NCBI RefSeq assembly: GCF_000227135.1
Contig: NC_018255.1
Location: forward strand, 506,649 to 570,648
Reading direction: 5' to 3'
Length of the DNA stretch: 64,000 nt
Source of the DNA: Leishmania donovani
Lineage: Eukaryota > Euglenozoa > Kinetoplastea > Trypanosomatida > Trypanosomatidae
The notes below the pieces were generated by a model. That model made no database searches. It was not told the DNA's origin and worked only from the letters and a program-made list of their open reading frames with translations. Positions 51,777 to 62,249 of this stretch are shown here, in pieces (position 1 is the stretch's first letter; every line of letters begins with the position of its first letter). The position numbers and the translations under genes were made by a program.

Positions 51777-53473
51777 CCCAGGGTGAGGCGAAGCCGAGCA
51801 TGTCGTCTGTGTGCTGTTGCCAAGGTGCACGTCGGCCCCTCCCCCAACCACAACAGCAAAGGACAAACGGACCCAAAGAAGCGCAATACACGCGCCCCTC
51901 TGTCTCTCTCACTATCCCTCACTTCGCCTTGTGAAGGTACGTGTGCGCGATATACATGATCGCAGAAATGGTGGTCCCCCTCTCACCGCCTATCGTGTTT
52001 CAGAACGTGGTTTGGCTCCTTCCTCCTCCCACACACTCCCCCGGTGGGGAAGTGTGGCTCCGCAGCGGCAGAGCGCGGGGAAGAGGCGATGGGGTTTGCT
52101 GGAGGGATGCAGCCGCTGCGTGAACACTGCGACGCGAAACGTCGTCATTAAAGCCGAATAAAAGATGCACACACACGTATATATATATATACCGAGGAAG
52201 AACTCTCGAGCGGGGGGAGAGAGGGAGCGTGTCAGCGACGCACCCGTCTGTCGTAATCTTTTGCTGCTTGTCGCCTCGCCTACTACCCACATTCCCTTCC
52301 TCGACTTCTATCCATCGGAGGGAGCTTTACCGGGTGTGTTTAAGTTTGCTTCTGCTTTGCTGCTGCCAACTCGGGTGTGGGGTACCTGCGCGAGAACCGC
52401 CACCACAAGCCCCCCCCCCACTCCTCCCCGCCCCCTCTAGCACGGTTCCTGCGACCATCCTCGTTCTTGGGCGCTGTGCTGCTTATGTCGTTGTTATGGG
52501 CCTTGCCGCGAACTCGTCTTCGCCTTCTCTGCCCCTGTCGCTTTTGAAGAGAGAAGGAGATGGGCAGAGATCGTTGACGCCGCGCGCGGGGCCGCAAGGT
52601 CACCGAGATGCGCTCAGCTGCTTTTCACATACCAGTACATGCAACAGACTGAGAAACGGACGTGAACAAGCACGGCGGCGCGTAAAATAGCAGCGAAGGG
52701 GACAATTGCGGCGGGGGGGGACAGCTCACTGCGTAGCCTTCTCAGCGCGTCGCCTCCAGAGAGAGCGGTGGGACGAGAGGCACGGCACGCAAATCGGGTG
52801 CTGGCCTTTTTCCTCTACCCTGCCTGCTTGAAGGGCAACGTCGCTCTGTTCACCACCCCAACCCCTTCTTCAGTTTCAAGCTCTCACTTCTCTCGTGCTA
52901 CACGTCACTGTCCATCCCGCAACGGAGAGGTTCAAGGGAGATGCACTCAAGAAAGAGAGGGGACGCGGTGCACGGAACGGGTAGTGCGGAGGAAGGATGG
53001 AAAGCCACACATACACACACACACACACACGCATCCGCGACTACGCAAGCTCTCCGTTCTCTCGTGCGAGCCGTGCATCCGCTACTTTGTCGGCCCAGTG
53101 TCTTTCCATATTGTTACACACGCCCATGTGTCTCTATGCAGCAAGGTCCCTTCTCTCTTCTGCGGTCCCCATTCTGTTTTCCTTCGGACGAGCACCTTTG
53201 CCGATACAGCGCCCCTTTCACTAGCAAAGGCGGGTGCCTACACGTCACCCGCTGGGAAGGGCTTCGTCGTCTTGGTGCCCTTCCGCTTCTCCCATTTGCG
53301 CTTGCCTCTCCTCCATGCTGGATCGTAACTGTTTGCGGCCACCGCCCTATCCCTCTCCCTCCCCTTCTCCTTCTCTCATAGATACAGCGCCTACGGAGGC
53401 ACGTGTGAGCGCTGCGGAGGCGCAGGCAAGCGGCGCTGCGGCACCAGCACAAGAAGGCATCCATAAAGAGCGT
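51777..53473. other. Spacer polymerase cluster - beta-propeller gene
   Basis: About 1.7 kb with an AT run (52177-52191), C-run (52411-52420), G-run (52712-52720) and CA run (53011-53030). The end contains the acceptor for the next gene. No gene recognised. Confidence 0.5.
53348..53381 (+). promoter_or_regulatory. Predicted spliced-leader acceptor deciding the start of the next gene
   Basis: Very strong pyrimidine tract CCCTCTCCCTCCCCTTCTCC... ending CATAG (AG 53380-53381). It lies inside the open frame, so the in-frame ATG at 53315 would be removed and 53474 becomes the first ATG. Confidence 0.65.
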
Positions 53474-55549
53474 ATGCGTGGTAACGCCTCTAGTAAGGGT
53501 ATGCGAATCACACACCTTGGCGACGCCCGCCGGCGCACGTTGGCACACACTCAAGGAGACTCGACGACGAGCACAGCGGAAGTGCGCCGGCTCTCAGTCC
53601 TCTTCGTCCGCTCGGAGCTGTCGGAGGACCGCCGCGACGAAGCCTCCACCCCTGCACCCGGTGCGGCAGCACCCGGCGACGCCGACGTTGTCGATGTGGA
53701 CACGTTCAATAGCACCGATTCGGACGGGGAGGAAGACGTGGGTCGTTTCGCCGTTGTGCCAGCGCACACGCCGCGTGTTGGCCACCTGTCCCTTCGCGAC
53801 GCCGTCGTTCTTTCGTATCGTGGCGCCAGTGATGACTACGTGATGCACCACCGCACGGTGGCCGCGTCTTGTGGACACGGCGCACCGCCGTCGCCCGTAG
53901 ATGAGCTTTTATCCGTGGCAACGGAAGACAGCCGTGTGCTCCTCCGCCGAAGCGGGCTGACCACAGAGCCACGCACGTCAGACGTCCCGGCTGTGCACAT
54001 GTGGCGCGGATGCAACGATGGCGACGACGAAGAGGTGCAGCAGGGGGAAAGCAGAGCGTCCACGTGCCAATCACGCGGTGGCGACCAGTTTTTTGTGTGG
54101 GATGACTGTGCTAGATCATTGTCGGACGTACCCCCTGCGCGCCTCTCCTCTGTGATACCGACAACCGTCTCCTCGGCCCGCTGGAAGCAAGAGTCCAGCG
54201 TGTTGCTCGAGCACGCGCGCGGCACTCTGCACCGGGTGCATCCCCGCTGCGGCACCTTCAGTGCCACAGTGGGCAGTCCATCACCGGCCCAGCAGCGTCC
54301 GCTCGGCTCTAGCAACGCCTGCGGTCGTTGCCAGGCAGACTTCGTGGCTCTCTCCATGAACTCGTTGTCATTGGTCCAGTCGCGCGAGTATGGTGCCGAC
54401 CTCGCTGCGATTCACCACACCGCCTTTGCGTGCGAAATGAGCGCTAACGCGATTTGCATGGATGACTGGGGCCCGCACAGTACAGTCGTCGGTTTCTCGG
54501 ATGGGACGCTGCGCGTGGTGGACTGGCGCATGCCCGCACGAGGCTCCTCCCTACGCGCAGGCGACGCTGCTGCCAACGATGAAGAAACGCACGTTGCGCT
54601 CTGCACGCATGTGCCGCAGCCGTCGTGGATGAGGCATGGTGGTCGCTCGACGGCCGCCGCTGCATCAGTGGCGGGTGTGTTGTCGTGTTGCGCCTTCGAG
54701 GACAGCTTCCGCGTGGTCTGCGGACTGGGAGATGCCTCGGGTGCCGTGGTGATGGCCGACCTTCGCCGCCCCGAAAGTGGAACCCGTCTCAGACGTCGTC
54801 GCACGCGCGCGGAGCAGCAGGCGGCGCAGCACCTCTTCGCCGAAGCCGGCGGACAGAGCCCTACGGGGCGCGCTGTGACAGACATTCAACGCGACCCCTC
54901 GTGCTTTGGCCGTATCGGGCTCGTCGATGTGACAGGAAGGGCCGCCTTGACCACTGTGGCTGCGTTGGAGGTCAGCGTCGGCAGCTCAGCAGCGGTCCTT
55001 CGAAAGCGCTGTCGCACGAAGGACAGGGCTAGCGTGCCTTCATATCTCGGCCCCACCGCCGCTGCGCGGCCGCGTCTTCCACCGCCGCCGTCGCCGTGGT
55101 CAGTCTTGGAGCGCCTGGGAAACCTGTCGCCGACTGCGTCTCGGTCGGCGGTCTTGACGACCATCTTGTACAGCATCCGTGGTGACCCCCAGCGCCCTGG
55201 CATTTACACTGTCAACGCACAAGGTGGGTCATTTCGCACCCCCTTCGCAGCGCACCCGCGGCCACGTTGCGCCTTCAGCGACGACGGTCGTCACTTTGCG
55301 CACATAGCCACGAAAAGTGCCCTCGCCGCCACCCTGCGGTGTGCAGGTGCGCGATCTGGTGCCTTGGGCGGCGGCCCCTCTTTTTCTTCTCCTCCCGGCA
55401 TCTCTGCGACACATGTGCAGTTTGCGCCAAGCACAGCGAGCGGGCAGGCAGCGCGGACGCCTTCGCCCCTCATCGCCGTTTCGTGTGTAGACGGGCTCCT
55501 CTGCTTCGACACCGGAGACGGGCACACGCTCGCGATGCCGATCGCGTGA
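53474..55549 (+). CDS. Putative WD-repeat-like (beta-propeller) protein
   Basis: Predicted 691-residue protein of low overall complexity with a few WD-like blades. Residues 337-352 (TVVGFSDGTLRVVDWR) match the end of a WD repeat (GxSDGTLRxxDxR). FRVVCGLGDASGAVVMADLR (about 412-431) resembles the next blade, and LIAVSCVDGLLCFDTGDGHT at the C-terminus another. The N-terminal third is acidic/Ser-rich (DTFNSTDSDGEEDVG), and Arg/Pro-rich loops separate the blades. Such propellers usually act as protein-interaction scaffolds. No enzymatic motif is seen. The start is chosen after the strong splice acceptor at 53381; an upstream start at 53315 would add 53 residues. I do not recognise an orthologue; the WD assignment needs a profile or structure prediction. 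Confidence 0.75.
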   Translation: MRGNASSKGMRITHLGDARRRTLAHTQGDSTTSTAEVRRLSVLFVRSELSEDRRDEASTPAPGAAAPGDADVVDVDTFNSTDSDGEEDVGRFAVVPAHTPRVGHLSLRDAVVLSYRGASDDYVMHHRTVAASCGHGAPPSPVDELLSVATEDSRVLLRRSGLTTEPRTSDVPAVHMWRGCNDGDDEEVQQGESRASTCQSRGGDQFFVWDDCARSLSDVPPARLSSVIPTTVSSARWKQESSVLLEHARGTLHRVHPRCGTFSATVGSPSPAQQRPLGSSNACGRCQADFVALSMNSLSLVQSREYGADLAAIHHTAFACEMSANAICMDDWGPHSTVVGFSDGTLRVVDWRMPARGSSLRAGDAAANDEETHVALCTHVPQPSWMRHGGRSTAAAASVAGVLSCCAFEDSFRVVCGLGDASGAVVMADLRRPESGTRLRRRRTRAEQQAAQHLFAEAGGQSPTGRAVTDIQRDPSCFGRIGLVDVTGRAALTTVAALEVSVGSSAAVLRKRCRTKDRASVPSYLGPTAAARPRLPPPPSPWSVLERLGNLSPTASRSAVLTTILYSIRGDPQRPGIYTVNAQGGSFRTPFAAHPRPRCAFSDDGRHFAHIATKSALAATLRCAGARSGALGGGPSFSSPPGISATHVQFAPSTASGQAARTPSPLIAVSCVDGLLCFDTGDGHTLAMPIA

Positions 55550-56260
55550 GGAAGACGATTCGCTGCCTCTGTCGCGGGCCGCCGCCGCCTCCCCCACACC
55601 CCCCCCCGCCCCCAGACTTCAGCGCTGAAAAAGAAACAGAAGAATCAGTGCGTGCGCGCACACCCCGCAGGCGACAAGGCTACCGTTGGCGGTGGAACGA
55701 CGGTCTGCGCGCGCATCATCGGCGGAGAAAAAAAAAAAAAAACAGCAAAAGGAAAAGAAAAACGCGGAAGCTTCACCCATGCAGCGCTGCGCGGCTGCCG
55801 CTCGCTGCGCGTATCGCGGACGTACTGTGAGAAGGCACCGGTTGCATGATTGGGCGTCTTTGGCACCCCTCAAGCTTGCGAGGAGAGGGGAGGGGGAAAG
55901 GGCCGTACGCCACCTACGCGTGGGAGCGCTACCAAAGCAAACGCCACGCAATGGCTTCGTAATGGCCGTAAAACGTGAGGCGGCATGGCGCACTTATCAG
56001 CAGTGCATACACAGATAGAAATAGAAAGACGCGCGCTCCGTCCATTACGCTCCCCTTCACAGCTCTACCGCTTTCATCCCTCCTTTTCCGCCGTCTTCCC
56101 CCTCCCCCCCCACCACCACCACCCCACTCAACCCCCATCCTCTCTGCTTTGATGTGCGTGTCTATATATATATATATATTTCGCGTGTGTGTGGGTGGGT
56201 GTATGTGTACCTTTTTCACAGTCATCTTTCCTCGCCGCATCATTGCTGCAAGCTTCGCAA
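55550..56260. other. Spacer before the AAA ATPase gene
   Basis: No gene recognised. It has a C-rich tract (55584-55616), an A-run (55729-55742), a C/CA tract (56100-56125) and an AT run (56164-56178). The predicted acceptor is CTTTTTCACAG (AG 56220-56221), 40 bases before the start codon. Confidence 0.5.
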
Positions 56261-58573
56261 ATGGCGAGTAATCGTCACAGCAGTGACCCCGAAGCGTCAT
56301 CCGCGCCGACCCGCTCGCCCCTAGAACAGGTGCACCTTCTGCTCGCCTCGCTCCTGCGCTGGTGGCCGTACGCGCCGCATGAGCGAATCCCGTCGATTCT
56401 GCTTTGCGGCCCCACCTCAAATGGGAAGAGCCATCTCGTTCATCGTGTCGCAGACGCTGTCAATGCGTGCACAGATACCGCGATGGATGAGGTGGTCCGC
56501 TTTTCAGAAAAAGAGCAGGGCCAAGCAGTACCTCGTGAAGTGTCAGCGGACGGCACTGTGGTACCTACGCTAACCTCGGCCTTGCTTCACGAGCAACGCC
56601 GCACTCATGTCGTGACGGTTATTCCTCCTCTCGCCAAGGCTGTGGCAGTCCGCAACGCTTACGACGGCACCACAGGGCTGCGTCGGCTGCTCCGTCGCAC
56701 CGTCTATGATGCGTGTGTCGAGTACCATCGCGAAAGCGTCACCAACTCACGTTCAGCCAATGGAAAGCCCACCACCACCACAACGCCGACGGAAATCGCC
56801 GTCTTGCTTGTCTTGGACCACATTGAGTGCTACCTGCAGAGAGAGGACGCGTGCATTCACGACAGCAGCAGCGGAACCGCAGATTCGACGACGCGGCAAA
56901 GCTGCGGTGTCGGTGAACCGTCCCAGGACGGCACCAGCGCGCAGAGCATGAACACGCTCTACCCAGCCCTCCTCGCCGATCTTTACACGGTGTTGCGCAG
57001 CAGCCCGCCTCTCTTCTCGCAGCACGAGTGCGCCACGCTGCACCTGGCGCGTCTCGTCTCCGTCGCCCTCTTCACGGGAGGGCTGGACGAGGTTCCTCCT
57101 GTTGTTCGGCACCGCTACGTCGACTACGCCATCGCCCTGCCTACTCCGACAGAGGCGGTGCGGCGCGCGTTCTTTCTACCCTACGCCACCACGTGTGCTG
57201 CTGGTCAGGCGCCGCCGCCGTTGCCGCTGCCGATGGTGGACGCCTTGGCCCTTCGCACCGGCGGCGTGTCGTACGGAGGACTGCAGGAGGTGCTCTGCCT
57301 CGCGCTTGACTACTGCGCCGCATCACCATCCCGTCTTTCCCTCTCTCCCTCCTCCGCCTCAGGCGCTGTCGAGTGTGATGAGCAGGTGGCCGGTGCCGCG
57401 GCTCAGGCGATTCTTCAAGCCTACGTATCTAGCGGCTCCGTCACGGCCTTGGAGTACCGCCGCAGCGCCGGCTTTGTCGACGTGCAGGCGACGCGGTGGG
57501 ACGATATCGCTGGAATGGCGCACGTGAAGGAGACTTTGAAGAGGTTGGTTACCGATCCTATTCGGCATCGCGACACGTACCGGCGCTTCCGCGTGCGCCC
57601 CTCGACCGGCGTGTTGCTCCATGGCCCTCCCGGCACCGGCAAGACGATGCTGGCCAAGGCCATGGCGACCGAGCTGAACGCCTCCTTCGTGTACATGGAC
57701 CTACCCAAGCTGGTGCAGGCAGAGGTAGGCGAGTCGGAGAGGCGGCTGCAGGAGTACTTCGATGTCGCGCGCGAGCGCAGCCCCTCGCTTGTGTTCATGG
57801 ACGAGGTACAAGCTGCCTTTGGGCTTCGCTACGCGAACACTGCGGATGTGCATCGGCGTCGGCCAAGGTCCTCAGCGGCTGACGGCGGTGGTCGAGACGA
57901 GGGCGCCTCTACTGCTTCCACTGCCACTGCGCACGATGCCCGCCTTGTGTCTCACCTTCTTCGCCTGCTGGACGCCGCGCAGCAGGATGAAGAGCACTTC
58001 GTCCTCTTCGTCGGCGCCACGAACGTCGTTCATTTGCTGGACCCGCTCCTTCTACGTGCCGGTCGACTGGACACGCTCTTGGAGGTGCCGCCTCCGGACG
58101 CCGCGGCTCGCAAGAGCCTCGTGCGACGCGTCGTGTACGGAGAATGGGCCCATTGGCTTTGCGAGGGAGAAAGCCATGCCTCCTTGGTGAGCGCCGATGG
58201 CGGCTCCGTTGCCGCCGCTGCGCCGATCGACGCAACGCAGCTAGAAAATCTGCGCGCGGCCCTTGTGGAGGCGTTTGTGCGCCGTTCCGACGGCTTCAGC
58301 GGCGCCGAGGTGCGCAACTTCACGTCGGTGTTTGGTCTCCAGCTCGCACGTGCCGTAACCCGCAGCCTGGAGGCGACGCAAGACGCAGTGGTTAGCGAGG
58401 CGCTGGACTGCGCCGCGACCACCCACGGCCCGCGGACGGAGCAGCGCGAACGGCAGCTGTGTCTGCGCCGTGCCATCACCGCCTTCCTTGCCACAAGCGG
58501 AGGAACCGAAGCGGGGCTCAGTTGTGATGCACTGGCGCTGCTCGATGACGCTCACAAGAAGTGCGCTGTGTAG
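56261..58573 (+). CDS. Tandem AAA ATPase (Cdc48/PEX/SPATA5-like), first domain degenerate
   Basis: Predicted 770-residue type II AAA protein with two ATPase domains and almost no N-domain. D1 has Walker A GPTSNGKS (residues 50-57), but its Walker B reads LLVLDHIE, His replacing the catalytic Glu, so D1 may bind but not hydrolyse ATP. D2 begins at the usual WDDIAGMAHVKETLKRLV. It has Walker A GPPGTGKT (455-462), Walker B LVFMDEV (D514-E515), a VGATN sensor-1 segment and LRAGRLDTLL carrying an arginine. An unusual Arg/Ser/Ala-rich insertion (around 57855-57930) follows Walker B. Family members are hexameric unfoldases/translocases; the degenerate D1 recalls peroxisome (glycosome) biogenesis factors PEX1/PEX6, but Cdc48-like or SPATA5-like alternatives fit too. 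Start 56261 follows a splice acceptor at 56221; the frame is open further upstream without support. Confidence 0.85.
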   Translation: MASNRHSSDPEASSAPTRSPLEQVHLLLASLLRWWPYAPHERIPSILLCGPTSNGKSHLVHRVADAVNACTDTAMDEVVRFSEKEQGQAVPREVSADGTVVPTLTSALLHEQRRTHVVTVIPPLAKAVAVRNAYDGTTGLRRLLRRTVYDACVEYHRESVTNSRSANGKPTTTTTPTEIAVLLVLDHIECYLQREDACIHDSSSGTADSTTRQSCGVGEPSQDGTSAQSMNTLYPALLADLYTVLRSSPPLFSQHECATLHLARLVSVALFTGGLDEVPPVVRHRYVDYAIALPTPTEAVRRAFFLPYATTCAAGQAPPPLPLPMVDALALRTGGVSYGGLQEVLCLALDYCAASPSRLSLSPSSASGAVECDEQVAGAAAQAILQAYVSSGSVTALEYRRSAGFVDVQATRWDDIAGMAHVKETLKRLVTDPIRHRDTYRRFRVRPSTGVLLHGPPGTGKTMLAKAMATELNASFVYMDLPKLVQAEVGESERRLQEYFDVARERSPSLVFMDEVQAAFGLRYANTADVHRRRPRSSAADGGGRDEGASTASTATAHDARLVSHLLRLLDAAQQDEEHFVLFVGATNVVHLLDPLLLRAGRLDTLLEVPPPDAAARKSLVRRVVYGEWAHWLCEGESHASLVSADGGSVAAAAPIDATQLENLRAALVEAFVRRSDGFSGAEVRNFTSVFGLQLARAVTRSLEATQDAVVSEALDCAATTHGPRTEQRERQLCLRRAITAFLATSGGTEAGLSCDALALLDDAHKKCAV

Positions 58574-59356
58574 GCTGCCGTGTTGTCAGAGTGGGATGCG
58601 GGCGTCATGGATCTCTGTTGCGTGCTGACGGTGCCTCACGTCATCCTATCACCGGCCGGCATCGTGTGCACAGCTCTCAAAGGCCGCACACACCAACGGC
58701 CACTTTTGTTCTCTCTCCCCCTCTTTGCTGTTGTGTGAGTTGTGTGCTTCCTTCATTGCCCAGCAGTGCCATGTGCAGGTACCAATCATCACAGCCTGAA
58801 AGGCTCGCTAGCCCTGCCGCGCACCCCCTCGCGATCATGGTGAGATGTTTTCTCTCCTCTGTTTTGTAAGTGCAGGCTTCGCAGAACACACCCACACCCC
58901 TACCGCCCATTAACCGCTTAAGGTCAGCTGACCCTCTTCTTACGCACGCTTCCTTGCAGCTCCACTGTTCACACTTAATGAAGCACCGTCTTTCGGGCCA
59001 CGCAAAGATGTGGGGAAGAGCCGCTGCAACACTTCTCACCCCCTGAAGAGGCTGTGCGCATAGCAAGATAGACGAAATTCCTGCATGGCTACCCCCTCCT
59101 CGCCGTCGCCGCCGCCTCCATGGCGGTGCCTTCCTCCCTCTCTGTTAGCGTGCGCGAGCTCACCAAACTGCTATACACAGGAGTGTAGTAATGAGTGGGG
59201 GGGGGGACGGCGCACAGCCGAGGCAAGGAGCCCCTCTCTGTGTGTCTGAGCAGGCTGTCTTTGTGCCTTCATCTTGTGTCCTTTTTGTGCACCCTCGCCC
59301 ACCACCTCCCTCCTCCCCTCCCCTCCTTTCTGAGTCTTTGCAGCCCCCATATGTGA
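58574..59356. other. Spacer before the syntaxin array
   Basis: No gene recognised. It contains a G-run (59198-59206) and a C/T-rich tract (59288-59335) ending near TTTGCAG (AG about 59341-59342), a plausible acceptor 14 bases before the syntaxin ATG. Confidence 0.45.
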
Positions 59357-60362
59357 ATGGATCGTCTTCCACAACTGAGGGCAGCGGCCGGCCTAGAGCC
59401 CTCGCTGGCGCCGGCCACCATCTCCCTTTCCACCAGCCCGTCGACACAGAACTACAGCCTGGCGGAGGGCGGCGCACCAGTCAAAGTAACCTTCGCTATA
59501 CCGCCGAGCGAAATCGATCAAGACACAATAGACACCCTCGACGCATTCTACGGCGACGTGGCTGAGGTTCTGGGCAACGTCAGGACGATCCGTGCCGCCA
59601 TGGACGAGCTGCAGCAGAAGCACACGGAGAACATGCAGACGGTCGACGAGGCGCGCTCCAAGGCACTGCGCGGCGAGATCGACGAGCTGTCGCGCGAGAC
59701 CGGCAACGCGGCCAAGGCGGCGAAGGAGAAGCTCGACGCGATGTCCAAGAACACGGCCAAGCTGAAGAGCGTGCCGGACAGCGTGCACGCCAACAGCGCC
59801 ATCATCCGCATCGAGGAGAACCAGTACACGCACCTCGTGCTGAAGCTGGCGATGGCCATGGCCGAGTACCAGCNNNNNNNNNNNNNNNNNNNNNNNNNNN
59901 NNNNNNNNNNNNNNNNNNNNNNNNNNNNNNNNNNNNNNNNNNNNNNNNNNNNNNNNNNNNNNNNNNNNNNNNNNGCAGGTGATGGAGAACGACACGTCTA
60001 GCTACATCTTCCAGCAGAGCAAGGAGGTACTCGCCTCCATCATCGAGACGCGCAACGACATCTACCGCATCGAGCAGTCCATGCGTGACCTGAACCAGCT
60101 CTTCAACGACCTAGCCTTCTTGGTGAACGAGCAGGGTGAGCTCATGGACGTGATTCTCGCCAATGTGCAACAGAGCACCCGGTATGTGGAGAAGGGTCGT
60201 GCGGCGCTGAAGAAGGCGCGTCGGTATCAAAAGAAGAGCCGCAAGAAGCTGATTTGCGTCCTGGTGTGCGGCGTGACCATAGTCGCTCTGTTTGTTGTCG
60301 TTGGTGTGCTCGCTGCCACCATCAAGATTCCACGAACGACGCCGTCCCCCTCGCCGGGGTGA
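59357..60362 (+). CDS. Syntaxin (Qa-SNARE), full-length array copy, interrupted by a gap
   Basis: Membrane-fusion SNARE of the syntaxin type. After a variable N-terminus (about 45 residues) comes a helical Habc-like region with ELQQKHTENMQ and GEIDELSRETGNAAKAAK. Then comes the SNARE motif IYRIEQSMRDLNQLFNDLAF ... LVNEQGELMD with the zero-layer Gln, then a basic patch (KKARRYQKKSRKK) and a single C-terminal anchor LICVLVCGVTIVALFVVVGV. An N run at 59874-59974 (101 bases) breaks the frame. The corresponding stretch in the second copy is 118 bases, which makes the real gene 1023 bp, an exact multiple of three, 340 residues. So the gene is almost certainly intact and the gap mis-sized. The tail anchor implies insertion in a trafficking compartment or plasma membrane. 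Which syntaxin it is cannot be told here. Confidence 0.9.
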
Positions 60363-60480
60363 GAGGTCAAGGGCGTGGACAGGTAAGCGACTCGCACACG
60401 GGGGATGCAAAAGCAGCGCCGGTGCGGCAGTTTACGGTTCTGTAGCGGCACGGGGAGAATAGAATGTCATGTGGTGCGCC

Positions 60481-60511
<31 letters not shown>

Positions 60512-62129
60512 GTGATTTTCTGCTTATTGGTTCCTTGTGTGCCTGTGCGAAGGAATGCGTCTGTTGATGCTGCCAGGGCTACATCTCGTTCTCTGTTGCT
60601 TTTTCGAAGAGCTGGAGGCGAATCTCTGATTCTCTTTTGCCGCGCGGAGCAGTCAGCGGTGGAGGCCGGTACGCGCATGTGTTGCCTTGGTGAGTCTCGG
60701 TTTGAGTGAGGCGTGGGGACGTCCACACGTCCCTCTCACGCGCGAGGTTTTGAATTCTACGGCTCTCGCGCTCTGTTCGTTTCATTCGCCTCCGCCTCCT
60801 CCCTCGCTCCGGTCCTCCCTCATTCTTCCGCCCCTCCGCGCCTTTCGTCACTCTGTCTACATGTAGACGCCCTTCGAGCACGTTTTCGGTATCCTCAGCC
60901 GGCGCCCACACATGTGCAGCGATACACCTCACCGCATTCCTGTCGCACACGCCCCCCTCTCTCGTGTTTTTTTTTTTGCTTCGTTTTATCTTTCTTTACT
61001 GTTCCTTTTCGTTTTTCGTGTTCTTGCATGTGTGTATGTGTGTAGATGCGCCCTCTCCGTGTGTTGTCGAGCTTCTATGTACCATCTGGCCTACCTCCGC
61101 ACACCTTCCTCCTCCCCCTTCACCACCACCTCCATTGTCCCACAGCATAACTCATCTCATTGTTTCGTTCCCCGCACACGACGTTTTTCGGTGACTCTTT
61201 TCCCCGGTCGGACTGTGTCGTTGCTGTGTTGTATCACGTGTGTCTGTCAGAAGGGCCTCGCTGCGTTCACCTGTCCCTGTCGGCGTGTAAGAGGCGGTCT
61301 CGTGCGTCCCCTCCTTTGCGTCTCTCCGTAGACCTGCACTCCTGTGTGCCCTCCTCGGCCTTCTTCCCCTCCACACACACAACGGCACAGGCGCTTTTTC
61401 ATTTCGTTGCCAGTTTCTGATTCTGCCATTGCGTTCAGCTCACGACGTTGCTCTTCCTCCACCGATGCCCGGCTCGACGCCGAGAGAGAGAGAGAGATGC
61501 ACACACGCCAACGGCTCGAACTCCACTGATTTTGCCTGCCGTGCGTTGGAATAACCCTCGCGCCTTCGACGTCATTTTGAAGGTGCGCACAACGTCTTCA
61601 CGGAGACGGTGCGATGACACGTGGAGAGGGAGGCCTCGTCTGTGCAGAGACAACGCCAGCACGGCTTGCCCCCACCACCACCACCACCACCACCACCCAC
61701 ATGCGCACACACCACACCACACGACCACCACCTGCCTTATCCATTTTCGGCGAAGAAGAGGGCCTGCGGAAGAGTCCGTGCTCGTACTTTCAACGAAGGC
61801 AGTATCTTTTGTTGTTGTGTCGCGGGTGCTCGGCTGCGTTCGTGGCCGGCGTCCAAAGAAAGCGAAATCGAAAGCAAGTATGGAGGTGAAGCGTCGCCCG
61901 CACTCGAACATGTTTTTTTTTGTTGTTGTTTTTTGTTCACTTCTGCGCTGTTGGGTGTTCGACTGAAGGAGGCACCATGAAGAGGTGGAACAAGGGGGGA
62001 GGTGGCGATGCGTGTACCCCGTGGCCGAGCCCTTTCTTCTGTGCTGCGTAGCCCTGCATCTCCTCCGAAGACGCGGGGCTGCGCGTGCAGCGTGATCGCA
62101 TTCGCATGGCGAGCGCGTTTGGGCATTAG
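60363..62129. other. Spacer within the syntaxin array
   Basis: About 1.8 kb. It has a GT run (60482-60506) and C/T-rich tracts (60780-61400). A CAC-rich stretch follows at 61671-61710. No gene recognised. Confidence 0.5.
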
Positions 62130-62249
62130 TATGCCGACGAGCATGTGGTGTATTTTGCAGATGACCCTTACGTTTCTGAACTTGATGCTCTCCCTCCACG
62201 ATACTCTGGCATCCCTATGCCCCCCACAACGCTCACCTATCGCTTGTGA
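62130..62249 (+). pseudogene. Short coding-like relic upstream of the truncated syntaxin
   Basis: A 39-codon frame between two stops reads YADEHVVYFADDPYVSELDA and continues PPRYSGIPMPPTT to a stop at 62247-62249. There is no start codon. Composition is coding-like, unlike the spacer. I cannot assign a family; it may be the end of a displaced gene. Confidence 0.35.
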
